Below are positions 1 through 5,388 of a stretch of 6,977 nt of DNA, piece by piece. This stretch comes from Gammaproteobacteria bacterium. Its GTDB lineage: Bacteria; Pseudomonadota; Gammaproteobacteria; S012-40. Under the pieces are notes generated by a model, which saw only the letters and a list, made by a program, of their open reading frames with translations, did no database searches and was not told the DNA's origin. Position numbers and translations under genes: made by a program. Position 1 is the stretch's first letter. Every line of letters starts with the position of its first letter. Where the stretch lies: the NCBI GenBank assembly GCA_029864945.1, contig JAOTSL010000173.1, forward strand, positions 1 through 6,977, in the 5' to 3' direction.

Positions 1-150
1 CTCTGTTGCTAAATTTACATTTGCCGTGGCAACATCTGAGGGAGAAATCTTTTTAGCTGACGTAGAAACGCAACCAGCCACAAAAGCAACATGCAATAAT
101 ATCACCAGATAAACTAAAGGGCCGCGGCCGCGCAGCAATTTATGATTCAA
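1..150 (-). CDS. pilW: PilW/PilF-like type IV pilus biogenesis lipoprotein, N-terminal part (partial at left edge)
   Basis: The first 50 codons of a lipoprotein gene are visible on the minus strand; the rest lies beyond base 1. The start is TTG at 150-148, directly after the TAA of rlmN, with an AGGAG five bases upstream and no in-frame ATG nearby. The product has a basic n-region (HKLLRGRG), a hydrophobic core (PLVYLVILLHVAF) and a lipobox VAGC with the lipidated Cys at residue 27, followed by VSTS. Mature residues around 43-50 (TANVNLATE) resemble the start of the first TPR helix of PilF/PilW. In this family the protein is an outer-membrane TPR lipoprotein needed for PilQ secretin assembly and pilus stability. 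The identification rests on the lipobox, the TPR-like start and the standard position downstream of rlmN; the TPR repeats themselves are not in the window. Confidence 0.8.
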   Translation of the reverse strand, partial: MNHKLLRGRGPLVYLVILLHVAFVAGCVSTSAKKISPSDVATANVNLATE

Positions 151-1254
151 TTATTCTCCTACCGCTTTAATATAGCGCAAACTACGACGCGTTTTATCCT
201 GCACTTTACCTGCTAGCTGCCCACATGCGGCATCAATATCTTCACCGCGAGTTCTTCGTGTAACAACAATAATGCCGTTATCTACCAGTGTTTTTACAAA
301 CAGGTCAATTGCCTGTTGGCTAGATGGCTCATATTCTGTATTAGGATACGGATTAAACGGTATTAAATTGACCTTAGAAGGTATATTTTTAATCATTCGC
401 CCTAGTTTTTTGGCCTCTGCAACACTGTCATTTACATCTTTAATCATGATGTACTCAAATGTAATGTGTCGCTTCAACCCGTTATTGACATATCGCCTAC
501 ATGCTTCAAGCAAGTCTTTAATGGGGTATTTTTTATTTAGTGGTACTAATTCATTACGCAATTCATCGTTTGTTGCGTGCAAAGACACGGCCATCGCAAC
601 TCCGCATTCTTCGCTAAGCCTATCCATTCCAGGAATAACACCAGCGGTACTTAATGTCACCCGACGTTTTGAAAGGCCAAAGGCATTATCATCAAGCATC
701 AACTTCATTGCGGCGACAACCGCGTCAAAGTTCAATAGCGGCTCACCCATGCCCATCATGACCACGTTACTAATCATCCGGTCAGCGCCCTCTTCAAATT
801 GGCCGAGCGTTTTAGCAGCAACCCAAAGTTGAGCAATAATTTCGCCCGTAGACAAATTCCGGTTAAAGCCCTGTTTTGCTGTGGAACAAAAAGAACAATT
901 CAGTATGCACCCAACTTGAGAGGATACGCACAGTGTACCGCGATCTTTTTGCGGGATAAAAACAGTTTCAATACAGTTACCATCTTCCATCCGTAACAGC
1001 CATTTTCGGGTGCCGTCATTGGACAGCTGATCAATCACCACTTCGGGCATGCGAATTTCTGCAACTTCCTGCAATTTTTCACGCAATACCTTGGAAAGAT
1101 CATTCATCTGTGAAATATCAATCATTCCACGCTGATGGATCCATTTCAGCACTTGAACAGCACGAAAACCCTTCTCCCCATTTTCAGAGAAGAAGGCTTT
1201 CATTCCGTCAAGATCAAAATCCAGTAGATTTTGTTTTTGATGGGTTTTAGTCAT
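151..1254 (-). CDS. rlmN: Dual-specificity 23S rRNA (A2503) / tRNA (A37) C2-methyltransferase RlmN
   Basis: This 367-residue radical SAM enzyme matches the usual RlmN length. In the known family it methylates C2 of adenosine 2503 in 23S rRNA and of adenosine 37 in some tRNAs, in the cytoplasm. The CxxxCxxC cluster motif is at C116, C120 and C123 (GCILNCSFCST), and binds the 4Fe-4S cluster that cleaves SAM. The two further catalytic cysteines are present: C109 in TLCVSSQVGC and C344 in DAACGQL, which is the methyl-carrying Cys in E. coli RlmN. Other family blocks are GMGEPLLNFD (168-177), RVTLSTAGVIPG (198-209), AVSLHATND (222-230), NLIPFNPYP (296-304) and the RRTRGEDI segment (333-340). The ATG at 1254-1252 lies 9 bases after the ndk stop and has no clear Shine-Dalgarno sequence, so translation is probably coupled to ndk. 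No key residue is missing. Confidence 0.98.
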   Translation of the reverse strand: MTKTHQKQNLLDFDLDGMKAFFSENGEKGFRAVQVLKWIHQRGMIDISQMNDLSKVLREKLQEVAEIRMPEVVIDQLSNDGTRKWLLRMEDGNCIETVFIPQKDRGTLCVSSQVGCILNCSFCSTAKQGFNRNLSTGEIIAQLWVAAKTLGQFEEGADRMISNVVMMGMGEPLLNFDAVVAAMKLMLDDNAFGLSKRRVTLSTAGVIPGMDRLSEECGVAMAVSLHATNDELRNELVPLNKKYPIKDLLEACRRYVNNGLKRHITFEYIMIKDVNDSVAEAKKLGRMIKNIPSKVNLIPFNPYPNTEYEPSSQQAIDLFVKTLVDNGIIVVTRRTRGEDIDAACGQLAGKVQDKTRRSLRYIKAVGE

Positions 1255-1263
1255 TTTTTAGGC

Positions 1264-1695
1264 TTATCGCGTTCTTGGGCAAACTTCGTCAGCACTAAAA
1301 TGGAATGCGATTTCTTCTGCAGCTGTTTCAGCGCTATCAGATCCGTGAACAGCATTTTCATCAATACTGTCTGCGAAATCGGCACGAATAGTACCCGCTT
1401 CTGCGTCTGCTGGGTTAGTTGCACCCATGATTCCGCGATGAACTGCAATCGCATTCTCGCCTTCTAGCGCTGTCACCATGATTGGGCCAGATGTCATAAA
1501 AGAAACTAAGTCATTGTAAAAAGGTCTTTCCTTATGAACGGCATAAAATGCACCAGCTCGTTCTTCAGACAGGTGAACCATTTTTGCAGCGATAACTTTT
1601 AATCCAGCTTTTTCAAATCGCGCGTATATTTCACCGACAACATTTTTTGCTACTGCGTCAGGTTTGATCATTGATAATGTGCGTTCAACTGCCAT
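1264..1695 (-). CDS. ndk: Nucleoside diphosphate kinase
   Basis: This 143-residue cytoplasmic enzyme has normal bacterial Ndk length. It moves the gamma-phosphate from ATP to other (deoxy)nucleoside diphosphates through a phosphohistidine, and so balances NTP and dNTP pools. The catalytic histidine is H117 in NAVHGSDS. Other active-site residues are visible: K11 in MIKPDAV, Y51 in AFYAVHKERPF, R87 in HRGIMGATNP, R104 in GTIRADF and N114. The C-terminus is CPRTR, slightly longer than the common CPR ending. The ATG is at 1695-1693; a GGAG at 1710-1707 stands 11 bases upstream, a rather long spacing. It is the first gene of the ndk-rlmN-pilW unit, preceded by a sigma70-like promoter and a hairpin-rich leader. 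Confidence 0.98.
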   Translation of the reverse strand: MAVERTLSMIKPDAVAKNVVGEIYARFEKAGLKVIAAKMVHLSEERAGAFYAVHKERPFYNDLVSFMTSGPIMVTALEGENAIAVHRGIMGATNPADAEAGTIRADFADSIDENAVHGSDSAETAAEEIAFHFSADEVCPRTR

Positions 1696-1713
1696 TTTGT
1701 GTATATCTCCAAA

Positions 1714-1748
1714 GGTTTCATATTAGAAACCAGATTTCTTCTGGCTTC
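1714..1748 (-). promoter_or_regulatory. ndk: ndk leader with two mutually exclusive hairpins
   Basis: Read in the ndk mRNA direction, GAAGCCAGA (1748-1740) can pair with TCTGGTTTC (1734-1726) around the 5-base loop AGAAA, a 9-bp stem with one G-U pair. The GGTTTC part of its 3' arm (1731-1726) is also the perfect partner of GAAACC (1719-1714) across a 6-base loop. The two hairpins share that arm and cannot form together. The second ends only three bases before the GGAG ribosome binding site at 1710-1707, so a regulatory switch or a stabilising 5' stem is possible. There is no U-run, so a transcription terminator is unlikely. Confidence 0.4.
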
Positions 1749-1758
1749 AAAGCGCGCA

Positions 1759-1787
1759 ATTTTAGCTTTTGATGGCTTTTCAAGCAA
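1759..1787 (-). promoter_or_regulatory. Predicted sigma70-type promoter of ndk-rlmN-pilW
   Basis: On the minus strand there is a -35-like TTGCTT (1787-1782), a spacer of 17 bases and a -10-like TAAAAT (1764-1759). The -10 box matches consensus at five of six positions; the -35 box is weaker but keeps TTG. Transcription would start near 1752, giving a leader of about 57 bases before the ndk ATG. This is a prediction from sequence only. Confidence 0.5.
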
Positions 1788-1925
1788 ATAACATTCTCAC
1801 TTATTCTCTAATAAATGGGACTAATTACAAAAAAAACGCTAGTTCATTCGAAACTCAAGCATTTTCCCCCTATTGCCGCTAAATAAACGTTAGCTGAAAC
1901 TCAATATTTAAGGACAAACCACTTC
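1788..1925. other. Rest of the divergent intergenic region between ndk and the cytochrome-porin gene
   Basis: This AT-rich stretch must carry the promoter for the plus-strand genes, but I found no convincing -35/-10 pair for that direction. An A-run of eight lies at about 1829-1836. The only clear plus-strand signal is AAGGA at 1910-1914, a Shine-Dalgarno candidate 11 bases before the GTG start at 1926. I see no coding sequence and no strong inverted repeat. Confidence 0.4.
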
Positions 1926-3230
1926 GTGAAGCAGTATCACAATCATTTAGATTCATATCAGACCGGCATACCTTGCCTGCTTCTAGCTATGATATTACTG
2001 ATTTGCGCCGTTACCGAAAGCAACGCAAGCTCCATTTACAGTCGCCAATACAAAGTTAGCTGCTCAGCTTGCCACTCCGCCCCTCCCCAATTGAATATTT
2101 TTGGGCTTAGATTTAGGCAAACCAACAGCCTGCCGAACTGGGAAAGCTTCACTAGCGTGGATACTGGAGACGAAAATACCGCCGTACCGAGTATATTTCC
2201 GTTTTCTATCCGCTCACAAATGCTGGGGCAAATAAGGCGCGGCAAACACTATTCCGATATTTCGACCGGCGAGGTATCACATGATTCAAATTTTGATTTA
2301 CAGATGCCTAATTACATCAAATTAATATCCAGCGCTCCCTTAACGGAAAATATCAGCTTCTATTTTGATGCCATTTTAAAACCCGGTGAAAACGAGGGCG
2401 CTATCTCACTAAGAGAGTCCTGGCTGCGATACCGTATCGAAGACGGATTAATTGCCAGCTTTACCGCTGGCCAGTTTCCCAGTTCGGACGTGATTGTGGA
2501 CCAAGATACACGGCTGAGCCTGAAAGAGTATCTCATCTACACACAATCTGGCTTGGGGCTCGACCAAGGCATCCGTGCAGACATCGATATTGCTGATTTA
2601 ATTTTGAGCTTGGGATTAAGTAATGGATTGGATGCTAATCCCGGAGCTGAAATGAATACCGCTGGCATCGGCCGCCAGGACCGAATTTTCGACAACAATA
2701 ACCGTAAAACCATTTATGGTTATATCGCCAAACGATTCGATACATTTAAAACAGGCGTCTTCTGGCAATTGAACCAACAATATGGCGCTACCGGCTCACT
2801 TGGTGACCAGATTTCTGACCGCGTTATTTTTCAGACAAATACCGGGATTGATATTCAAGCATTCCCCACCCCCAGAGTAAGCTGGATGTTTCAGCTAATG
2901 TGGAACAAATGGAGCGAATACCTTGAGAAAGGAAAAAACATTCAGTGGTACGGTGGCTTTCTGGGCGCTGACTACAGGGCCAGTGACAGCTTCGCTTACT
3001 CCCTACTCTACAACTTTACCAGCAACGGAGATTTCAAAAATAGCGGAACAATCTACGAAGGGCTATCTGCAAACGTAGTAACCACAACTCTCTCTTATTA
3101 TTTTCGCAGCAACGTTCGCGGACTACTTGAGATCACTATGGATTTTTTGCCTCAAGAAACCGATGCGAATTTTGTGGGCCACGAATCAAAAGAAGATGCC
3201 ATTATTATCGGCATTGATATAAATTATTAA
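1926..3230 (+). CDS. Exported monoheme c-type cytochrome fused to an outer-membrane beta-barrel (Cyc2-like architecture)
   Basis: This 434-residue protein starts with a signal peptide: a polar n-region, a hydrophobic core IPCLLLAMILLICAV (15-29) and likely cleavage around SNAS/S (32-36). Soon after comes a single heme-binding CxxCH, CSACH at C46, C49 and H50, in the context SRQYKVSCSACHSAPPQLN and then FGLRFR. The rest (about 90-434) alternates polar and hydrophobic or aromatic residues like amphipathic strands and ends in IIIGIDINY, with a terminal aromatic residue as in barrels folded by the BAM machinery. One N-terminal heme before a barrel of this size is the layout of cytochrome-porins such as Cyc2, which carry electrons across the outer membrane. 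Similar CxxCH-barrel proteins without known function also occur widely. The GTG start is chosen because it gives a complete signal peptide and has AAGGA 11 bases upstream; the next in-frame ATG (residue 22) would cut the signal. M99 and H108 are possible distal ligands, not established. Heme attachment would need the Ccm system. The next gene begins 7 bases downstream. Confidence 0.72.
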   Translation: MKQYHNHLDSYQTGIPCLLLAMILLICAVTESNASSIYSRQYKVSCSACHSAPPQLNIFGLRFRQTNSLPNWESFTSVDTGDENTAVPSIFPFSIRSQMLGQIRRGKHYSDISTGEVSHDSNFDLQMPNYIKLISSAPLTENISFYFDAILKPGENEGAISLRESWLRYRIEDGLIASFTAGQFPSSDVIVDQDTRLSLKEYLIYTQSGLGLDQGIRADIDIADLILSLGLSNGLDANPGAEMNTAGIGRQDRIFDNNNRKTIYGYIAKRFDTFKTGVFWQLNQQYGATGSLGDQISDRVIFQTNTGIDIQAFPTPRVSWMFQLMWNKWSEYLEKGKNIQWYGGFLGADYRASDSFAYSLLYNFTSNGDFKNSGTIYEGLSANVVTTTLSYYFRSNVRGLLEITMDFLPQETDANFVGHESKEDAIIIGIDINY

Positions 3231-3237
3231 GTTTCCA

Positions 3238-5034
3238 GTGACAAATCACCAGCAACAATTAATCACAATGAGCACCGTAATAATTATTGCGCTCAATTTC
3301 ATATTTTTAAGCTCATTATTTGCCGAAGAAGAACCTGCCATTGATTTCAAGAAACTCAATATTTTAAGTAAGTTTACAAATAAAAATTCAGCAGACAACC
3401 TGATCTACAGCTTAAATAAAAGTGGACAAAAAGTGCGATTGATTAGCCAGCAAATCGACATTCCTTTAAAGTCACTCAGCATCGGGTTGTTCCAGACACG
3501 TATGTTAGCAGAGCGTGCAGTAAAGCATTTAAAAGAAAACAATATTGATGCCTTTGTTTTTGAATTAAATAACGACAAGTTCAGAGTGCATGCCGGCGCA
3601 ATGCAAGACGAAAATAATTTCTGGCAACGTTATGAAAAACTACTGGCACTGGGTTACAAAAAACCTCACACCACAATTAAAGTTGTTCAGGCAACACAAT
3701 ATTATGTGGTCAGCGACAAAAAAGAAGACACCCCCTTACACGTTAAAATCAAATCAGTTACCACCAAAGCAAAAAATACCGAATTAACGACAGAGTTCCT
3801 TGGCGCACGATTCAAAGGTGAGTTCAGTATCTGGGGAGACCAGGGAAAACGAAGCAGTAGCAATTATTTTAACGCGGCACTGAGTTTACGCACAAAATAC
3901 AAGTCGGACCTAGACTTTACCTTCGGCACACGATTTGACGCTACCGAGCAATCCAGCGAAAAAAATGTGCAAAAATTTGAGTTTCAATGGCAACCAACTT
4001 ATTTACGCTACCACCAACCCAGACAACAATGGATGATTGGCGCAATTGACGCCCAATGGGACACCATCAACCCCAACGCACAACACGAAAGCCTTAGTGA
4101 CAGGCTCAGCAGCAAAGTACTTGTACGTTACAAGCTCGATTACGAACTCGCCGATAAACGCCGTCCGGTGTTTGGCCTACGCTGGAAGTATAACTCCGAG
4201 CAATATGATCTTGATGTGATTTGGGAGCCGGCTTTCCGGCCTGCAAAATTACCGGATTTTGGTAGTATCTGGCACCCCGTCAGACGTTCGGATGGCGCCA
4301 TCAGGGGAATTGAACCCACAGGCACCTGGAAAGAGCTGGTAGAAAAAGGCAGTTTTGCAAACGAAACACTGGACACCGGGGGAATAGGTGTGCGCATAGG
4401 CCGCCGCATTGGTAGCCGGACCCGTGCAACCACTCTGCAGTACGCCCGTCAAAATGAACCTTATTACGCTCTCAATGCAGGGGTTCAAAAACATCTAAGC
4501 AATGGCCAAACAACAGATGTTGCATTATCAGCGATTGGTTATACATTTACACCAGAACACCCTTATACAGGCGTCCTCACATGGGAAGAATCCAGTCCAA
4601 TATCTCACTTTGAAATCGCCGTATTATCCAATACTCCCTACACCACTCGAGACTACGAATATAAAACAGCTATGTCCATAGCCTGGAAGCTAGGGTTTAT
4701 TTACCCTAAAAAGGATCGCAACACCCACATCTCCGCCTATTTGATTGGCCGCCACATCAATACGAATGACAATATTCTCGACCGTAAAACCAAAACATCG
4801 CTGTTTGGCGAGTTATATCAAACATCAAAAAATGGCTTATGGAAACTAGGCTCAAGCTATGAAATCGGCTTAGATCGTGCTGAATTATTTCTCAACCCGC
4901 GGTTAACTTTACAGCAATCAAAATACGTCCAGATATATCTCAATTACCTGCTATTCACTGGCTCCGAAAATACCGAAAGTGGGTACCACACAGGCCACTC
5001 CATACTCAGCCTTACCTGGCAAGCGGCTTTCTGA
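3238..5034 (+). CDS. Exported outer-membrane beta-barrel protein with N-terminal SPOR-like module
   Basis: This 598-residue protein has a hydrophobic signal segment (STVIIIALNFIFLSSLFA, residues 12-29) with likely cleavage before EEEP. Residues about 50-145 look like a SPOR module: a strand-helix-strand run with LSIGLFQTRMLAERAVKHL (79-97), then a strand KFRVHAGAM (114-122) and a second helix NFWQRYEKLLALGY (127-140). SPOR domains bind peptidoglycan lacking stem peptides. From about 185 to the end the sequence is beta-rich and ends in SLTWQAAF, a typical barrel C-terminus with Phe last. The segment WDTINPN (274-280) followed by VIWEPAFRPAKLPDFGSIW (327-345) recalls DUF1302-type outer-membrane proteins; this is from memory and tentative. 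The start is uncertain: GTG at 3238, 7 bases after the preceding stop, or ATG at 3268 (residue 11). Neither has a Shine-Dalgarno sequence, which favours coupling to the cytochrome-porin gene. Both starts keep the hydrophobic core, although neither provides a Lys or Arg in the n-region. Exact function is unknown. Confidence 0.65.
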   Translation: MTNHQQQLITMSTVIIIALNFIFLSSLFAEEEPAIDFKKLNILSKFTNKNSADNLIYSLNKSGQKVRLISQQIDIPLKSLSIGLFQTRMLAERAVKHLKENNIDAFVFELNNDKFRVHAGAMQDENNFWQRYEKLLALGYKKPHTTIKVVQATQYYVVSDKKEDTPLHVKIKSVTTKAKNTELTTEFLGARFKGEFSIWGDQGKRSSSNYFNAALSLRTKYKSDLDFTFGTRFDATEQSSEKNVQKFEFQWQPTYLRYHQPRQQWMIGAIDAQWDTINPNAQHESLSDRLSSKVLVRYKLDYELADKRRPVFGLRWKYNSEQYDLDVIWEPAFRPAKLPDFGSIWHPVRRSDGAIRGIEPTGTWKELVEKGSFANETLDTGGIGVRIGRRIGSRTRATTLQYARQNEPYYALNAGVQKHLSNGQTTDVALSAIGYTFTPEHPYTGVLTWEESSPISHFEIAVLSNTPYTTRDYEYKTAMSIAWKLGFIYPKKDRNTHISAYLIGRHINTNDNILDRKTKTSLFGELYQTSKNGLWKLGSSYEIGLDRAELFLNPRLTLQQSKYVQIYLNYLLFTGSENTESGYHTGHSILSLTWQAAF

Positions 5035-5129
5035 ACGAGCAAAACCTCTAATAGTACGAATTAGTCCCACAAAAACAAATAGATAGATAAATTTACATCG
5101 CCTTAATCTTCGATTAAAGCTATTCTGCG

Positions 5130-5135
5130 TATAAT
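5130..5135 (+). promoter_or_regulatory. Candidate -10 box TATAAT (upstream copy)
   Basis: A perfect TATAAT stands 97 bases after the barrel gene stop. At a 15-base spacing the best -35 candidate is TTCGAT (5109-5114), which is poor. If used, it would drive the lipoprotein gene with a leader of about 250 bases. Such a box can occur by chance in AT-rich DNA. Confidence 0.25.
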
Positions 5136-5157
5136 TCACAGAAGATTCACTGGGTAA

Positions 5158-5177
5158 TTTGTGACGCATTTTGTGAC
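5158..5177 (+). repeat. Direct repeat TTTGTGAC, two copies 12 bases apart
   Basis: TTTGTGAC occurs at 5158-5165 and again at 5170-5177, separated by GCAT. The 12-base period is near one helical turn, so both copies would lie on roughly the same DNA face, as in tandem binding sites of a transcription factor. The second copy also forms the left half of a CRP-like palindrome. Confidence 0.45.
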
Positions 5178-5191
5178 ACCCGTCATATAAT
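5172..5191 (+). promoter_or_regulatory. CRP-like palindrome overlapping a second TATAAT box
   Basis: TGTGA (5172-5176), six bases, then TCATA (5183-5187) differs from the CRP/FNR-superfamily pattern TGTGA-N6-TCACA at one position. It overlaps a perfect TATAAT at 5186-5191. No good -35 is present at 16-18 bases (GACGCA at 17). A factor bound here would cover the -35 to -10 region, which suggests repression if this box is the real promoter. Alternatively the palindrome activates a promoter further downstream. Confidence 0.3.
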
Positions 5192-5235
5192 TTGGGGTAG
5201 ACACTTGAATTCTTTTCTATTTTCCAGTGTAGTAC

Positions 5236-5263
5236 GGTATTAGATACCATTATTAGGTGGTAT
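5236..5263 (+). promoter_or_regulatory. Two overlapping, mutually exclusive inverted repeats in the lipoprotein gene leader
   Basis: GGTAT (5236-5240) pairs with ATACC (5244-5248) over a 3-base loop. The same ATACC, extended to ATACCA (5244-5249), pairs instead with TGGTAT (5258-5263) over an 8-base loop. The second hairpin would bury the ATG of the small ORF at 5262 and half of its AGGTGG; the first would free them. Stems are short, so stability is uncertain. Confidence 0.3.
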
Positions 5264-5315
5264 GCTGAGTGACCCGGAAAGCGGCCTACCCTTACGTGGT
5301 AAGCGTTTAAACTAA
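5262..5315 (+). CDS. Possible 17-codon leader ORF upstream of the lipoprotein gene
   Basis: ATG at 5262 opens a 17-codon frame encoding MLSDPESGLPLRGKRLN and ends at TAA 5313-5315, 73 bases before the lipoprotein ATG. An AGGTGG (5255-5260) lies just ahead, close to the Shine-Dalgarno consensus. Its spacing is short: four bases from AGG and one from the end of the full motif. The ORF coincides with the GC-rich islet and with a CTTAC-GTG-GTAAG hairpin (5291-5303). It could be a regulatory leader peptide, or chance. No similarity is recognised. Confidence 0.2.
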   Translation: MLSDPESGLPLRGKRLN

Positions 5316-5388
5316 GCACTCAAACCTGAAACAAGTGATTCTCGCAAAACAACTAAATCAATAACATAAAGTCAGAGCGACGTTCTAC

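Larger units (their letters stand above)
5035..5388. other. 354-base intergenic region with clustered regulatory-like signals
   Basis: No long coding sequence is credible here. It contains weak inverted repeats after the barrel gene: CTAAT/ATTAG (5048-5052 with 5060-5064) and TTAATC/GATTAA (5103-5108 with 5112-5117). Neither has a following T-run, so no convincing factor-independent terminator is seen. Then come two TATAAT boxes, a TTTGTGAC direct repeat, a CRP-like palindrome, overlapping hairpins, a possible 17-codon ORF and the 8-base palindrome GTTTAAAC (5305-5312). Bases 5270-5304 are 60% G+C, clearly richer than their surroundings. The last 70 bases before the ATG at 5389 are AT-rich and plain, with no strong Shine-Dalgarno sequence. 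Confidence 0.5.

Noticed and set aside
122..131. GC-rich block with overlapping CCGCGG and GCGGCCGC palindromes
   Set aside because: It simply encodes the basic n-region RGRG of the lipoprotein signal; nothing else suggests a special site.
272..832. 186-residue plus-strand open frame
   Set aside because: It is antisense to rlmN, whose catalytic motifs are intact and beyond doubt.
1829..1836. Run of eight A as a minus-strand terminator T-tract
   Set aside because: No stable GC-rich stem precedes it on the minus strand, and it lies upstream of the ndk promoter with no gene ending there.
4140..4494. Two minus-strand open frames inside the SPOR-barrel gene
   Set aside because: They overlap each other in different frames and lie inside a plus-strand gene with strong protein features.
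5100..5120. TTAATC-TTC-GATTAA as a terminator of the barrel operon
   Set aside because: The stem is short and AT-rich and no T-run follows it.
5238..5248. ATTAGATACC, identical to a universal 16S rRNA segment
   Set aside because: Only ten bases match and the flanks do not resemble rRNA, so it is chance or simply part of the small hairpin.
5255..5310. Possible c-di-GMP-I or TPP riboswitch, from pieces such as GCTGAG, ACCC, CGGCCTA and GGTAAGCG
   Set aside because: The pieces are in the wrong context, and the required conserved cores (for example GCAAAGCC of c-di-GMP-I or the CTGAT region of TPP) are absent.
4951..5319. 122-residue open frame on the minus strand
   Set aside because: It overlaps the end of the barrel gene and the signal-rich intergenic region, has no recognisable domain and lacks a convincing ribosome binding site.
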